Assembly: GCA_903885605.1 (NCBI GenBank)
Contig: CAISJD010000201.1
Span: forward strand, 44,825-108,824
DNA: 64,000 nucleotides
Source of the DNA: an uncultured Chthonomonas sp.
GTDB taxonomy: Bacteria > Armatimonadota > Chthonomonadetes > Chthonomonadales > CAJBBX01
Direction: 5' to 3'
The position numbers and the translations under genes were made by a program. This document shows, one piece after another, positions 36,185 through 45,630 of the stretch (position 1 is its first letter; the number at the start of each line of letters is the position of its first letter). The notes beneath the pieces were generated by a model. The model was given only the letters and a program-made list of their open reading frames with translations, did no database searches and had not been told where the DNA came from.

Positions 36185-36880
36185 ATGCAGTCCCTGTTCG
36201 CATCGCTGACCCACGCAGTCGAGGGCGCCCCGGGCGTTGCCCTGGCGGCCGCGCTCGCCTGGGGCGTGCTCAGCGTGCTGCTGAGCCCGTGCCACCTGGC
36301 CGGCATCCCGCTGATCGTGGGCTTCATCGCCGGCCAGGGCGAGATGACCACCCGGCGCGCCTTCTGGACCGCCTCCTGCTTCGCCTTCGGCATCCTCGTG
36401 ACCATCGCCGCCATCGGCGCACTCACAGCGGCGCTCGGCCGCATGGCCGGCGACCTGGGCGGCTGGGTCAACTACGCCGTAGCCGCGATCTTCTTCATGG
36501 TAGGCCTGCACCTTGTCGGCGTGATCCCCCTCAACTTCGCGGGCGCGGGCCAGGTGAACATGCAGCGCAGGGGCCTCCTCGCGGCACTCATCCTGGGCCT
36601 GGTCTTCGGCATCGCCCTCGGGCCTTGCACCTTCGCCTACATGGCCCCTGTGCTGGCCGCGGCATTCAAGGTGGCAACCGCCTCGCCGGTCGCCGCCGCG
36701 GGCCTGCTGCTCGCCTACGGCATCGGCCACTGCGCGGTCATCGTCGCGGCTGGGACCTCGGCTGAGGCCGTCCAGCGCTACCTCAAGTGGAACGAGGGCT
36801 CCCGAGGCATGGCCGCCCTCAAGGCCGCTTGCGGCGTGCTCGTGATGCTGGGCGGCCTCTACATGCTCTACACGGCGTAG
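36185..36880 (+). CDS. ccdA: CcdA/DsbD-type electron carrier, arsenic island
   Basis: A 231-residue membrane protein with about six helices and the paired redox cysteines LSPCHLAGIP (Cys36) and LGPCTFAYMAP. It is clearly a paralogue of the gene at 10434: both start with a LSH/LTH helix, share WGxLSxxLSPC and end in xYSA/LYTA. It likely passes electrons from cytoplasmic thioredoxin to the membrane-anchored thioredoxin encoded just before it. It closes the first half of the arsenic island; a new promoter follows. Confidence 0.88.
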   Translation: MQSLFASLTHAVEGAPGVALAAALAWGVLSVLLSPCHLAGIPLIVGFIAGQGEMTTRRAFWTASCFAFGILVTIAAIGALTAALGRMAGDLGGWVNYAVAAIFFMVGLHLVGVIPLNFAGAGQVNMQRRGLLAALILGLVFGIALGPCTFAYMAPVLAAAFKVATASPVAAAGLLLAYGIGHCAVIVAAGTSAEAVQRYLKWNEGSRGMAALKAACGVLVMLGGLYMLYTA

Positions 36881-36893
36881 CGACCCCGGGGGC

Positions 36894-36943
36894 TTGACAG
36901 CGGGCCGAGAGTGCGCCCACAATAGTTCGACATTTCTCGAACT
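36894..36943 (+). promoter_or_regulatory. Promoter and ArsR operator of the arsR-arsM-arsC-acr3 operon
   Basis: TTGACA (36894-36899) and CACAAT (36918-36923) are 18 bases apart, a good sigma-70-type match. Directly after the -10 lies a perfect inverted repeat AGTTCGA-CATTTC-TCGAACT (36924-36943 region), which would cover the transcription start. This is the normal place for an ArsR operator. The arms differ from the palindrome at 33335, so the two repressors probably read different sites. Confidence 0.8.
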
Positions 36944-36954
36944 CTGGAGGCGTA

Positions 36955-37314
36955 ATGACGGAGACAGCCGACATCGAATGCCGCATCGCCGCCATGTTCC
37001 GCGCGCTGGGCGACCCCACGCGGCTGCGCATCTTCTCCTTCCTGCGCTCCTGCTGCTGCCCCGTGGCCGTAGACGAGAGCGGCGAGGTGCGGACCGTGCA
37101 GGGGCCCACGGCGGGCGAGGTCTGCTGCAGCATCACCGGCTCGGAGAAGGTGAGCTCCACCCTCTCCTTCCACCTGAAGGAGCTGCGCGTGGCCGGGCTC
37201 ATCACCATGGAGCGGCGCGGCAAGAACCGCGTCTGCGGCGTGAACACCCAGGCGGCCGACGAACTGGCCGCCTTCCTGGCCGGTGGCGAGGCGCCGACCG
37301 GCTGCGACGGCTGA
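36955..37314 (+). CDS. arsR: ArsR family repressor with a Cys-triplet sensor
   Basis: A 119-residue winged-helix repressor. Sensor cysteines are the triplet RSCCCPV (33-35) and EVCCSITG (57-58); this is a different arrangement from the CxC ArsR at 33363. The DNA-reading helix is VSSTLSFHLKELRVAGLI. A 20-residue insert (VDESGEVRTVQGPTAGE) separates the two cysteine groups. It lies 12 bases before arsM, directly behind its own operator, and so likely represses itself together with arsM, arsC and acr3. Confidence 0.88.
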   Translation: MTETADIECRIAAMFRALGDPTRLRIFSFLRSCCCPVAVDESGEVRTVQGPTAGEVCCSITGSEKVSSTLSFHLKELRVAGLITMERRGKNRVCGVNTQAADELAAFLAGGEAPTGCDG

Positions 37315-37325
37315 GGAGGACAACC

Positions 37326-38201
37326 ATGACCGATCACCCACTAACATCGCGCGAAGAAGTGCGCGAGATCGTGCGGCAGAAGTACGGCGCGGCGGCACTG
37401 ACGGTGCTGGAGGGCGCCGGCGAGGCCGCCTGCTGCACCGGCAACGCCCTGGCCGCCGACGGTGGATGCTGCGGCTCGTCGGCGAAGGACGCGATCACCG
37501 GCGATCTCTACTCCGACGCCCAGGCCGCCCAGATCCCCGAGGCCGCCTTGCTGGCCTCGCTGGGCTGCGGCAACCCCACCGCCCTGGCGGAGCTCCACCC
37601 GGGCGAGGTGGTGCTGGACCTCGGCAGCGGAGGCGGCATTGACGTGCTCCTCTCGGCCCGGCGTGTGGGACCGACCGGATTCGCCTACGGGCTGGACATG
37701 ACAGACGAGATGCTGGCCCTCGCCGAGCGCAACCGTGCGGCGGCAGGCGCTGAGAACGTCCGCTTCCTGAAGGGGCACATCGAGGCGATCCCGCTGCCCG
37801 ACGCCTCGGTGGATGTGCTCATCTCCAACTGCGTCATCAACCTGTCGGCCGACAAGGACGCCGTCCTGCGCGAGGCGTTTCGGGTGCTGAAGCCCGGTGG
37901 CCGCTTCGCCGTCTCCGATGTGGTGGTCGACGGCCGCCTGCCCGAATCGATTCGCCGCGACATGGAGGCCTATGTGGGATGCGTGGCGGGCGCCATGGAG
38001 CGGCAGGAGTACCTGGAGCGGCTCGCCGCCGCGGGCTTCGTGGAGGCCGGCGTCGAGCCCACCCGCCGGTACACCTTCTCCGACCTCGAGGCCTCGCAGT
38101 GCTGCTCCAAGGAGGTGGCGCGCCTAACCGAGGAGGAGCGCCTGGCCCTCGACGGCCGCGTCATGGGCGCCTTCATCCGCGCGAGGAAGCCCGAGGCATG
38201 A
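37326..38201 (+). CDS. arsM: Arsenite methyltransferase
   Basis: A 291-residue SAM-dependent enzyme that methylates As(III). The SAM motif is [21 protein letters not shown]. The three cysteines that bind arsenic in ArsM proteins are matched by GCGNP (Cys81), SNCVINL (Cys169) and VGCVAGA (Cys219). Extra Cys pairs at 36-37 (ACCTGN) and 48-49 (GGCCGSS) and near the C-terminus (QCCSKEV) fit the family. The stop overlaps the arsC start (ATGA). Methylated products could leave by diffusion or through the ArsP-type permease upstream. Confidence 0.95.
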   Translation: MTDHPLTSREEVREIVRQKYGAAALTVLEGAGEAACCTGNALAADGGCCGSSAKDAITGDLYSDAQAAQIPEAALLASLGCGNPTALAELHPGEVVLDLGSGGGIDVLLSARRVGPTGFAYGLDMTDEMLALAERNRAAAGAENVRFLKGHIEAIPLPDASVDVLISNCVINLSADKDAVLREAFRVLKPGGRFAVSDVVVDGRLPESIRRDMEAYVGCVAGAMERQEYLERLAAAGFVEAGVEPTRRYTFSDLEASQCCSKEVARLTEEERLALDGRVMGAFIRARKPEA

Positions 38202-38629
38202 CGCAGATCCTCTACGTCTGCGTCCACAACGCCGGCCGAAGCCAGATGGCCGAGGCGCTGACGAACCACCTGGCCGCCAGGCGCGGGCTGGCCGTCCGCG
38301 CCGAGTCCGCGGGCACCGTGGCGGGTGAGCGCATCAACCCCGCGGCGGCTGAGGCCATGGCCGAGATCGGCGTATCGATGGAGGGCCACGCCCCCAAGCA
38401 GATCACGCAGGAGATGGCCGCCCGCGCCGCGCGCATCATCACCATGGGCTGCGGCGTGGATGCGGCCGCCTGCCCGGCACGGTTCCTGGTCACCGAGGAC
38501 TGGGGACTGGACGACCCGGCGGGACGGCCCACGACCGAGGTCCGCGCCATTCGCGACGAGATCGCCCGGCGCGTAGCGGCCATGCTGGACGAACTGGAGC
38601 ACGCGACCTCCCAGGAGAGCCGACCATGA
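38198..38629 (+). CDS. arsC: Arsenate reductase, low-molecular-weight phosphatase type
   Basis: A 143-residue enzyme that reduces arsenate to arsenite. The P-loop is [11 protein letters not shown] with nucleophile Cys8 (C-x5-R); the relay cysteines are Cys85 and Cys92 in [12 protein letters not shown], and the acidic DDPAGR region follows. This three-cysteine design belongs to thioredoxin-coupled ArsC, which fits the thioredoxins in the island. It overlaps arsM at its start and acr3 at its end, both by ATGA. Confidence 0.95.
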   Translation: MTQILYVCVHNAGRSQMAEALTNHLAARRGLAVRAESAGTVAGERINPAAAEAMAEIGVSMEGHAPKQITQEMAARAARIITMGCGVDAAACPARFLVTEDWGLDDPAGRPTTEVRAIRDEIARRVAAMLDELEHATSQESRP

Positions 38630-39681
38630 CGAAGCAGGAGCCATGCCTCTCGTTCCTCGACCGGTACCTGACCCTCTGGATCTTCCTCGCCATGCTCGTC
38701 GGCGTGGGTCTGGGCGCCTTCGCGCCGTCGGTGGTGCGGGGCATCACCGGCCTCTCGGTGGGGACCGCGTCGATCCCGATCGCAGTGGGCCTCATCATCA
38801 TGATGTACCCGCCGCTGGCCAAGGTGAAGTACGAGGAGCTGGGGGAGGTCTTCCGCAACACCCGCGTGCTGCTCCTCTCGCTGGCGCAGAACTGGGTGGT
38901 GGGGCCGATCCTCATGTTCGCGCTGGCCCTCGCCTTCCTGGGCGACAAGCCGGAGTACGCCATCGGTCTCATCATGATCGGCCTGGCGCGCTGCATCGCC
39001 ATGGTCATCGTCTGGAACGAGCTGGCCAGGGGTGACACCGAGTACGCGGCGGGCCTGGTGGCCTTCAACTCGGTCTTTCAGGTGCTCTTCTACTCGGTCT
39101 ACGCGTGGCTCTTCGTCAAGGTCCTGCCGCCGATGCTGGGCGTGAGCTTCGGCAACGTGGACCTGTCCAGGATCACCATGTCGGCCATCGCCCAGTCCGT
39201 CTTCATCTACCTGGGCATTCCGTTCATCGCCGGCATGCTGACGCGCTTCACGCTGGTGCGGGCCAGGGGCCGCGAGTGGTACGAGGGGCGCTTCATCCCG
39301 CGCATCAGCCCGCTGACGCTGGTGGCGCTCCTCTTCACCATCGTGGTGATGTTCTCGCTGAAGGGCGAGACCATCGTGCGCATCCCCATGGACGTGCTGC
39401 GCATCGCCGTCCCGCTGCTGATCTACTTCGTGGCTATGTTCCTGGTCTCGTTCGCCATGGGCCGCAAGCTGGGCGCAGACTACGCCAAGACGGCGACCCT
39501 CTCCTTCACGGCGGCCAGCAACAACTTCGAACTGGCCATCGCTGTGGCCGTAGCGGTCTTCGGCATCCACTCCGGCGCGGCCTTCGCGGCGGTCATCGGC
39601 CCGCTGGTAGAGGTCCCGGCGCTCATAGGCCTGGTGAATGTGGCGCTCTTCTTCCGGCGGCGGGTCTTCGGGGAGGCGTAG
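38626..39681 (+). CDS. acr3: Arsenite efflux permease Acr3
   Basis: A 351-residue carrier with about ten helices that exports arsenite. The family signature [19 protein letters not shown] contains the essential cysteine, and [23 protein letters not shown] is the conserved late helix. It starts in an ATGA overlap with arsC and is the last gene of the operon; a perfect 13-bp hairpin follows at 39748-39778. Confidence 0.95.
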   Translation: MTKQEPCLSFLDRYLTLWIFLAMLVGVGLGAFAPSVVRGITGLSVGTASIPIAVGLIIMMYPPLAKVKYEELGEVFRNTRVLLLSLAQNWVVGPILMFALALAFLGDKPEYAIGLIMIGLARCIAMVIVWNELARGDTEYAAGLVAFNSVFQVLFYSVYAWLFVKVLPPMLGVSFGNVDLSRITMSAIAQSVFIYLGIPFIAGMLTRFTLVRARGREWYEGRFIPRISPLTLVALLFTIVVMFSLKGETIVRIPMDVLRIAVPLLIYFVAMFLVSFAMGRKLGADYAKTATLSFTAASNNFELAIAVAVAVFGIHSGAAFAAVIGPLVEVPALIGLVNVALFFRRRVFGEA

Positions 39682-39747
39682 AAGCGCCGGCCGTACGGAA
39701 CCCCGGGTGAGGCGCGGAAGCCCAGACGCCAACGGTCTGGCGAACGA

Positions 39748-39778
39748 CCGCAGGCCGGCGACCTACGCCGGCCTGCGG
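39748..39778. terminator. Perfect 13-bp hairpin between convergent operons
   Basis: CCGCAGGCCGGCG and CGCCGGCCTGCGG pair without mismatch around the loop ACCTA. It lies between the acr3 stop (+) and the stop of the HEAT-DUF1080 gene (-), so it can serve both operons. No long T-run follows on either side. Confidence 0.78.
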
Positions 39779-39792
39779 CACCGCACGGCCCC

Positions 39793-42270
39793 TTACGGCA
39801 GCTCGGCGATGCGGATATTCCGGTACCAGGTCTCGCTGGGCGCTCCGCCGTGGACCTGGACCGCTATGATGCCGCTGTGCAGCACGTCCTCGTCGGCCTC
39901 GGTGTAGTCGACCGTCTGCCCCCCGTTGACGAAGAGCCGGATGCGCGGGCCCTGGCAGCGGATCTCATAGGTGTTCCAGTCGTCCTTCTTGACGCTGGGC
40001 AGCACCTTGGCCTGGTCGGCCTGCACCAGCATGCCTCGGCGGCTCTCGTCGTAGAGGCATCCCCAGTAGGAGCCGCCGCTGTCCATGTCGGCCTGGTAGC
40101 CGCTCACCTCGGGGCTGTCGGGCACGCGGCGGGAGCGGATCTGGATGCCGCCGTTGGCGTTCTTCAGGCGCACCTCCATCCGCAGCACGTAGTCGGCGTA
40201 GGGGCGCGTGGTGCAGAGGAACTCGTTGCGGGCCACGGGCGCGGCGAGGCTGCCGCCGACGATGGCGCCCTCCTCGATGCGGAACGCCTTCGTCGTGTCG
40301 CCCTCCCAGCCGGTGAAGCCGGAGCCGTCGAAGATCGGCGCGTAGGCCAGCTTCTCGGGGTCGGGATCGTCGCCAGACTGCGGCAGCGCCGCGGGCATGG
40401 CCTTGGCGAGGCGCTCCTTGGCGGCGGCGGCTTCGGCGGCCACGCCGGCATCGGAGAGGTAGGGCTCGACCATGGCGAGGGCCTCGGGGCACTTCAGGTC
40501 GCCCAGGGCCGCGAGGATGCGCCGCCGGTCGCCTGCGTCGGCGCCCACGGCCTTGTTGGCCTCGGTGAACCAGCCGATGAGCTGCCGCGAGGGCCGGGGA
40601 AGCTCGGCCGCCAGCGCGCCGGCCAGGCCGATGGCCCCGCGCAGGGCCTGGACCTTCTCGCCGGCATCCGTCGTGGTCCGCACATGGGCCAGCAGTGCGG
40701 CGGCGGCGCTGGGATCGGGCCAGTCGGCCAGGCTCTGGATGGCGGCGGAGCGGATGTCGGCGGAGCCGTCCTTGAGCGCCTCGCGCACGGCCTTCAGCGC
40801 CTGCAGGCCGCCCACCTCGCCCAGCATGCGGAGGAGCGCGCTGCGGGTGGGCGCGTCGGAGGCGGCGCGGAGCTCGGCCAGCATGGGCGCGCTGCGGCTG
40901 CCCGGGTCGGCGTGCTTGGCGGCTGCGGCGCGGAGGGCCTGGCCCGCGGCCTGCCGGGCGCCATCGTCGCGGTCGGCGGCGGCGAGCTTGACGATGGCGG
41001 CCAGGTCGCCGGGACGGGCCAGCTCGGTGAGCGCCCCGTAGGCGGCCTTGCGCACGGCGGCGTCGGGATCGGCGGCGGACTTCAGCACGGCATCGGCGGC
41101 CGATGCGGCCCGGCGCTTGCCCAGCACGGTCACCAGACGGGCGCGGATCGCCGGGGTTGCCTGCGGCAGGCGTGCGACGATGGCCTGGTCGGCGCCCTCG
41201 GCGGTGAGCCGCGTGAGGCTCGCGGCGGCGGCGGCGGTCTCTTCATCGGAGCGGCCGGCCTCGATCGCCTTGAGCAGCACGGGCACGCTGGAGAGCCGGC
41301 CCATGCCAGCCAGCGCGGCCACGGCGGCGCCGCGCACGGGGGCGCTGGGCGAGGAGACGAGGGCCTCTACGGCGGTGAGCGCGCCTGGGTCGGTCCGTTC
41401 CAGCAGCGCCTGCACGATTGACGACTGCACCTGCGGCGCCACCTGCGGCATCTGGGCGGCCAGCAAGCCGGTGACCTCGGTTCCCTCCATGGAGCGCACG
41501 GCCACGAGCCCCGCGCGCACGGTGGCGGGGTCGGCGGAGCGAATCTGCCGCGTCAGGAGCGACAGCGCCTCCTTGCGCGAGGCGGCATCGGCGGCCGCCC
41601 AGCGCGCGGAGATGATGCCCATGCCGGCGGCCAGCCGCTGCGCCTGGGCCACGTCGGCGCCCTGCACGGCGGCGTAGAGCCGGATGGCCTGGACCGTCGA
41701 ACGGGCGGCGGCGAGGCGGGCGGCGCAGGCAAGGGCGGCATCGGCGGCCTGCACCCGCAGTTCGGGCCGTGGCGAGGCGAGCGCGCGCTGGACGGCGCCG
41801 GCGGCGTCGGGGGTGGCGATCTTCCCCAGCGCGGCCAGCGCGGCGCCGGCGAGGGCCGGGTCGGCGGATGCGGCGAACTTCAGCAGGGCCGGGACGGCCT
41901 TGGCGTCGCGCCGGGCTCCCACGGAGCCGATCGCGCCCAGGCGCAGGTTGCCGGTCAGGCCAGACATGGCCGCCCGAAGGGCAGTGCCGGCCGCCGGGTC
42001 GGCGATGGCCTCCAGCGCGGTGCGGGCGTGGGCGGAGATCTGCGGGTCGGGCAGTAGCGCGGCCAGGGCGGGCACGGCCTCGGCGGCGCCCAGCAGGGCC
42101 AGCGTGCGGCAGGCCTCGGCCTTGGCGAAGGTCCCGGAGCCGCTCTGCAGCACGGCGATCTGCTTGCGGGCCTCCTCGGCGCGGCCGGGAGCGGCTTGTG
42201 CGGCGGCCAGGCAGGGGGTCAGCGTCAGGGCGGCGGCGAGCAGGGCGCCGAGGCGCGGAAGTGCGGTCAT
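39793..42270 (-). CDS. Secreted HEAT-repeat protein with C-terminal DUF1080 (3-keto-disaccharide hydrolase) domain
   Basis: An 825-residue exported protein. The signal peptide (about 1-26) is followed by some 600 residues of Ala-rich HEAT-like repeats (pattern AVPALAALLPDPQIS..ARTALEAI, repeated every 30-40 residues). The last 200 residues are a DUF1080 jelly-roll: YAPIFDGSGFTGWEGD, FRIEEGAIVGGS, NGGIQIRSR, GYQADMDSGGSYWGCLYDE and GIIAVQVHGG. DUF1080 enzymes cleave 3-keto-glycosides. The start at 42270 is chosen for AGGAG nine bases upstream; 42291 is in frame. It is the last gene of the operon with two Gfo/Idh/MocA oxidoreductases and two sugar isomerases, the usual partners in this pathway. 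Confidence 0.88.
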   Translation of the reverse strand: MTALPRLGALLAAALTLTPCLAAAQAAPGRAEEARKQIAVLQSGSGTFAKAEACRTLALLGAAEAVPALAALLPDPQISAHARTALEAIADPAAGTALRAAMSGLTGNLRLGAIGSVGARRDAKAVPALLKFAASADPALAGAALAALGKIATPDAAGAVQRALASPRPELRVQAADAALACAARLAAARSTVQAIRLYAAVQGADVAQAQRLAAGMGIISARWAAADAASRKEALSLLTRQIRSADPATVRAGLVAVRSMEGTEVTGLLAAQMPQVAPQVQSSIVQALLERTDPGALTAVEALVSSPSAPVRGAAVAALAGMGRLSSVPVLLKAIEAGRSDEETAAAAASLTRLTAEGADQAIVARLPQATPAIRARLVTVLGKRRAASAADAVLKSAADPDAAVRKAAYGALTELARPGDLAAIVKLAAADRDDGARQAAGQALRAAAAKHADPGSRSAPMLAELRAASDAPTRSALLRMLGEVGGLQALKAVREALKDGSADIRSAAIQSLADWPDPSAAAALLAHVRTTTDAGEKVQALRGAIGLAGALAAELPRPSRQLIGWFTEANKAVGADAGDRRRILAALGDLKCPEALAMVEPYLSDAGVAAEAAAAKERLAKAMPAALPQSGDDPDPEKLAYAPIFDGSGFTGWEGDTTKAFRIEEGAIVGGSLAAPVARNEFLCTTRPYADYVLRMEVRLKNANGGIQIRSRRVPDSPEVSGYQADMDSGGSYWGCLYDESRRGMLVQADQAKVLPSVKKDDWNTYEIRCQGPRIRLFVNGGQTVDYTEADEDVLHSGIIAVQVHGGAPSETWYRNIRIAELP

Positions 42271-42293
42271 GCGGTTGGTCTCCTGTTTCATGG

Positions 42294-43583
42294 TCAGATC
42301 CGCCACGGTTCGCGGAGGGCGCGCGATCGGAGGTTGTTTGCCTCGTCGTCGCCGATGAAGCTCTCGGTGGCCGGGTCGAAGCGGAGCTTGCGGCCCAGCA
42401 TCCACGCGAAGGAGGCGGCGTAGCAGGAGATGTGCGAGTGGCGCATGACGTCGGCGTTGGCCGCGGGCTTGGCGCCGGACTTCACGCAATCCAGGAAGTT
42501 GCGGCCATGGTTGCCGGGGTCGGTGCCGGCCATGCGTCGGACGTTGGCCAGCTCGGAGCGGAGGGAGGCGGGGTAGACCTCGATCTGCCCGCTGTCGGCG
42601 GTCTCCACCCAACCCTCTTCGCCCTCGAAGCGGACAGGGCAGGTGCCCAGGCCCATCCAGCCGCCGGGACGCAGCACCAGCTTCACGCCGTCGGCGTAGG
42701 TGGCATGGACCGAGCCGCCCTGGGCCTCGTATTCAACGGGCATGGTGTGGTCGGACTGGTGCGCCCACTGGCAGATGTCCACCGTATGTGCGCCCCAGTC
42801 CAGCAGGCGTCCGCCGGAGTCGAAATCGTAGTGCGCCCGCCATCCGCCGTCGACGTAGGCCCGGTTGTAGGGACGCCACGGCGCGGCGCCGAGCCAGAGG
42901 TCCCAGTCGATCTCCTCGCGCGGCGGCTCCGGTTGCGCGGGCAGCCAGTCATAGCGCATGGAGAGGTCGTTGATGGAGGCGTGGAGGGTCTTCAGCTTGC
43001 CCAGCTTGCCGGTCTGGGCCAGCCGCACGGCGGCCTCGAAGTTGGGCACGCTGCGACGCTGGGTGCCGGCCTGGAAGACGCGCCCGAGGCGGCGCATGGT
43101 GTCGGAGAGCGCCTGGCACTGGGCGACGGTGAGGCTGCAGGGCTTCTCGCTGTAGACATCCTTGCCGGCCTTGGCGGCCATGATGGAGCCCACGGCGTGC
43201 CACCGGTCGCCGGTAGCGATGAGCACGGCGTCTATGTCCTTCCGGGCCAGCAGGTCGCGCAGGTCCCGGTACATGGAGCAGTCCTTGCTGCCGTACCGGG
43301 CGTCGGCCATCTCCTTCACGCTCTGCCGGCGGTCGGCGCGCACGTCGCAGATGGCGGTGAACTGCACGTCGGGCTCGGCGATGAGGTAGCCCAGCACGTC
43401 GCGGCCCCGCGGCCCGATGCCGATGGCTCCCAGCACGATCCGGTTGGAGGGCGCCACGGCCCCGCCTCGCCCCAGCGCCTGCGCCGGGATGAAGGCGGGC
43501 AGCGCGAACGCGGCCCCGGTGGCGAGGGTGTTGCCGATGAACTGGCGGCGCGTGGAGCCCCGGGTGATCTTCTCTTCTTGCAT
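42294..43583 (-). CDS. Tat-exported Gfo/Idh/MocA oxidoreductase
   Basis: A 429-residue NAD(P)-dependent sugar oxidoreductase with a twin-arginine signal (STRRQFIGN ... AAFALPAFIPAQALG), so it folds in the cytoplasm and is exported with its cofactor. The Rossmann part has LGAIGIGPRGRD and ICDVRADR; the EKP motif is YSEKPCSLTV, and HAVGSIMAAKAGKD is typical. In 3-keto-glycoside pathways such enzymes oxidise or reduce C3 of the sugar. The start at 43583 follows GAGGAAGG; a start at 43607 would overlap the previous gene by ATGA and is equally in frame. Confidence 0.88.
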   Translation of the reverse strand: MQEEKITRGSTRRQFIGNTLATGAAFALPAFIPAQALGRGGAVAPSNRIVLGAIGIGPRGRDVLGYLIAEPDVQFTAICDVRADRRQSVKEMADARYGSKDCSMYRDLRDLLARKDIDAVLIATGDRWHAVGSIMAAKAGKDVYSEKPCSLTVAQCQALSDTMRRLGRVFQAGTQRRSVPNFEAAVRLAQTGKLGKLKTLHASINDLSMRYDWLPAQPEPPREEIDWDLWLGAAPWRPYNRAYVDGGWRAHYDFDSGGRLLDWGAHTVDICQWAHQSDHTMPVEYEAQGGSVHATYADGVKLVLRPGGWMGLGTCPVRFEGEEGWVETADSGQIEVYPASLRSELANVRRMAGTDPGNHGRNFLDCVKSGAKPAANADVMRHSHISCYAASFAWMLGRKLRFDPATESFIGDDEANNLRSRALREPWRI

Positions 43584-43603
43584 GGTGTCCTTCCTCGCGT
43601 CGC

Positions 43604-44449
43604 TCATGAGCGGGACCAGCCGTCCCGGATGTGCCGAACCGCGCTGGTCGCGAGATGCTGCGCGTTCGGGAAGGTCTGGCGCCAGATGCAGGTGGCGGCG
43701 GCAACCTCCGGCAGTGCCCGGCCGAAGGCCTCCACCGTCAGGGCGCCGTCGTAGCCTGTGGCCTTCAGCGCCGGGAAGACCCGATCCCAGGGCACATGGC
43801 CCTCGCCGGGAGTGCTCCGGTCGTTCTCGGAGACGTGGAAGTGGGCGATGCGCCCGCCCGCCACGCCGATGGCGCCCACGGGGTCCTTCTCCTCGATATT
43901 GGCGTGGAACGTGTCGAAGAGGAGGCCCACCGAGGGCAGGCCCACCTCATCGACGAAGCGCGCCGCGTCCGCCGCGCAGTTCAGGAAGTAGGTCTCAAAG
44001 CGGTTCAGCGCCTCCACGGCCAGCGTGACGCCGGCGCCCGAGGCGTACTCACCGGCCCGGCGCAGGCACTCCACGGCCCAATCCCACTCCTGCTGGGTGC
44101 GGCCGCGGCCCACCAGCGCGCCGCAGGGCGAATACATGGGGCCGCAGAGCACGTCCGCGCCCATCTGCGCGCAGGCGTCGATGCAGGCCCGCAGGTGGTC
44201 GATGCCCGCCTGCCGCACCGCCGGATCCTCGGAGATGGGGTTGGCCTCGGGCGGCATGACGGTGACGGCGGTCCGCGCGAGCCCCAGCTCATCCATCCGT
44301 CCGGCAAGGAGGGGCCACGGGGAGCAGTCCGGCGCGAACATGGGCAGTTCGACGCTCTCGTACCCCCATGCCCGGATGTCGCCGAGCAGGCCGAGGTGCT
44401 CCTCGCCTGCGGCGGCGGTCCAGAGCAAGACGTTAATGCCGATCTTCAC
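43604..44449 (-). CDS. Sugar phosphate isomerase/epimerase, tagatose/psicose-3-epimerase-like
   Basis: A 281-residue AP_endonuc_2-type TIM barrel. It begins MKIGINVLLWTA, as D-tagatose/D-psicose 3-epimerases do, with metal-binding residues in VEALNRFETY (Glu), LLFDTFHANIEE (Asp, His), IAHFHVSEND (His) and LTVEAFG (Glu). It probably interconverts keto-sugars in the pathway of the surrounding operon. It ends at the start of the Tat oxidoreductase gene and lies 38 bases after the second oxidoreductase. No signal peptide is present, so it is cytoplasmic. Confidence 0.87.
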   Translation of the reverse strand: MKIGINVLLWTAAAGEEHLGLLGDIRAWGYESVELPMFAPDCSPWPLLAGRMDELGLARTAVTVMPPEANPISEDPAVRQAGIDHLRACIDACAQMGADVLCGPMYSPCGALVGRGRTQQEWDWAVECLRRAGEYASGAGVTLAVEALNRFETYFLNCAADAARFVDEVGLPSVGLLFDTFHANIEEKDPVGAIGVAGGRIAHFHVSENDRSTPGEGHVPWDRVFPALKATGYDGALTVEAFGRALPEVAAATCIWRQTFPNAQHLATSAVRHIRDGWSRS

Positions 44450-44487
44450 GGCTTCCTCCTTGCCTTTCGGTCAGCTGACGGCTTCGG

Positions 44488-45630
44488 CTAGGCCTCGGGC
44501 ACCTTGACCCACTGGCCGGATCGGGCGGACTCCAGCACGCTGTCGCAGATGAGCTGCGTCTGCAGGGCGCACCGGAAGTCGGGCTGCACGGCCACGCCGG
44601 TCTCCAGCCCCGTCAGGAAGTCGGCGACGGCGTGGATGAACGTATGCTCGTAGCCGATGACGCAACCGGGAACCCACCAGTGCCCCATGTAGGGGTGGTC
44701 GGAGTCGGTGACCAGCAGGTCGCGCCAGCCGTGGAGGTGGCTCACATCGCCGTGGTCGAAGTACTGCAGGCGGTGCGCGTCCTCCAGGTCGAAGCAGACC
44801 GACCCGTTCTCGCCGTTCACCTCGAACGTGTTCTGGTTCTTGCGGCCCCGGGCGTAGCGGGTGGACTCGAACGTCCCGATCGAGCCATTCCTGAAGCGCA
44901 CCAGGAAGGCGCAGGCGTCGTCGATGCCCACGGGCTTCAGGGTGCCCGGCTGCCCCTGAACCTCGCGCTCCTTGATGAAGGTCTCGGTCATGGCGGTCAC
45001 GGCCTCAACGGGGCCGTTGAGCCAGATCGCGGTATCGATGGAGTGGGCCAGCAGGTCGCCGGTCACGCCGCTGCCGGCCACGTCGATGTCCAGGCGCCAG
45101 AGCGTCGCGCCGCCCTGGGGCACCTTGGCGCTGATGGTCCAGTCCTGCAGGTACTTGGCCCGGTAGTGGAAGACGCGGCCGATGCGGCCCTCGTCCATGA
45201 TCTGCTTGGCCAGCGCGATGGCGGGCACGCGGCGGTAGTTGAACCAGACCATGTTCGCCACGCCGGCCTTCTCGATGGCATCGACCATGGCGCGCCCCTC
45301 GGCGGCGTTCATGGCCAGCGGCTTCTCGCAGAGGACCATCTTCCCGGCCTTGGCGGCCTCGATGGCGATGTCGTGGTGCGTGACGTTGGGGCTGCAGATG
45401 TCGATGGCGTCGATGTCCGGCCGCGCGATGAGCTTCCGCCAGTCGGTCTCGACGCTCTCCCATCCCCAGTTGTCCGCGAACTCGGTGATCTGCGCGCCGT
45501 CGCGGGCGCAGGCGGCCTTCATCACGGGCCGATAGCCCAGCTTGAAGAACTGGTTCACCTTCCGGTAGGCGTTCGAGTGCGCCCGCCCCATGAACCCATA
45601 GCCGATCAGGCCGATGTTCAGGTCCTTCAT
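44488..45630 (-). CDS. Cytoplasmic Gfo/Idh/MocA oxidoreductase
   Basis: A 380-residue NAD(P)-dependent oxidoreductase without a signal peptide. The Rossmann start is [19 protein letters not shown]; the fingerprint [14 protein letters not shown] has the EKP lysine; [10 protein letters not shown] and [10 protein letters not shown] are typical of the C-terminal domain. It resembles enzymes annotated as myo-inositol-2-dehydrogenase-like or glucose-6-phosphate-3-dehydrogenase-like. Its start overlaps the stop of the previous isomerase gene (ATGA at 45627-45630). In this operon it may complete the oxidation/reduction cycle with its exported relative. Confidence 0.9.
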   Translation of the reverse strand: MKDLNIGLIGYGFMGRAHSNAYRKVNQFFKLGYRPVMKAACARDGAQITEFADNWGWESVETDWRKLIARPDIDAIDICSPNVTHHDIAIEAAKAGKMVLCEKPLAMNAAEGRAMVDAIEKAGVANMVWFNYRRVPAIALAKQIMDEGRIGRVFHYRAKYLQDWTISAKVPQGGATLWRLDIDVAGSGVTGDLLAHSIDTAIWLNGPVEAVTAMTETFIKEREVQGQPGTLKPVGIDDACAFLVRFRNGSIGTFESTRYARGRKNQNTFEVNGENGSVCFDLEDAHRLQYFDHGDVSHLHGWRDLLVTDSDHPYMGHWWVPGCVIGYEHTFIHAVADFLTGLETGVAVQPDFRCALQTQLICDSVLESARSGQWVKVPEA

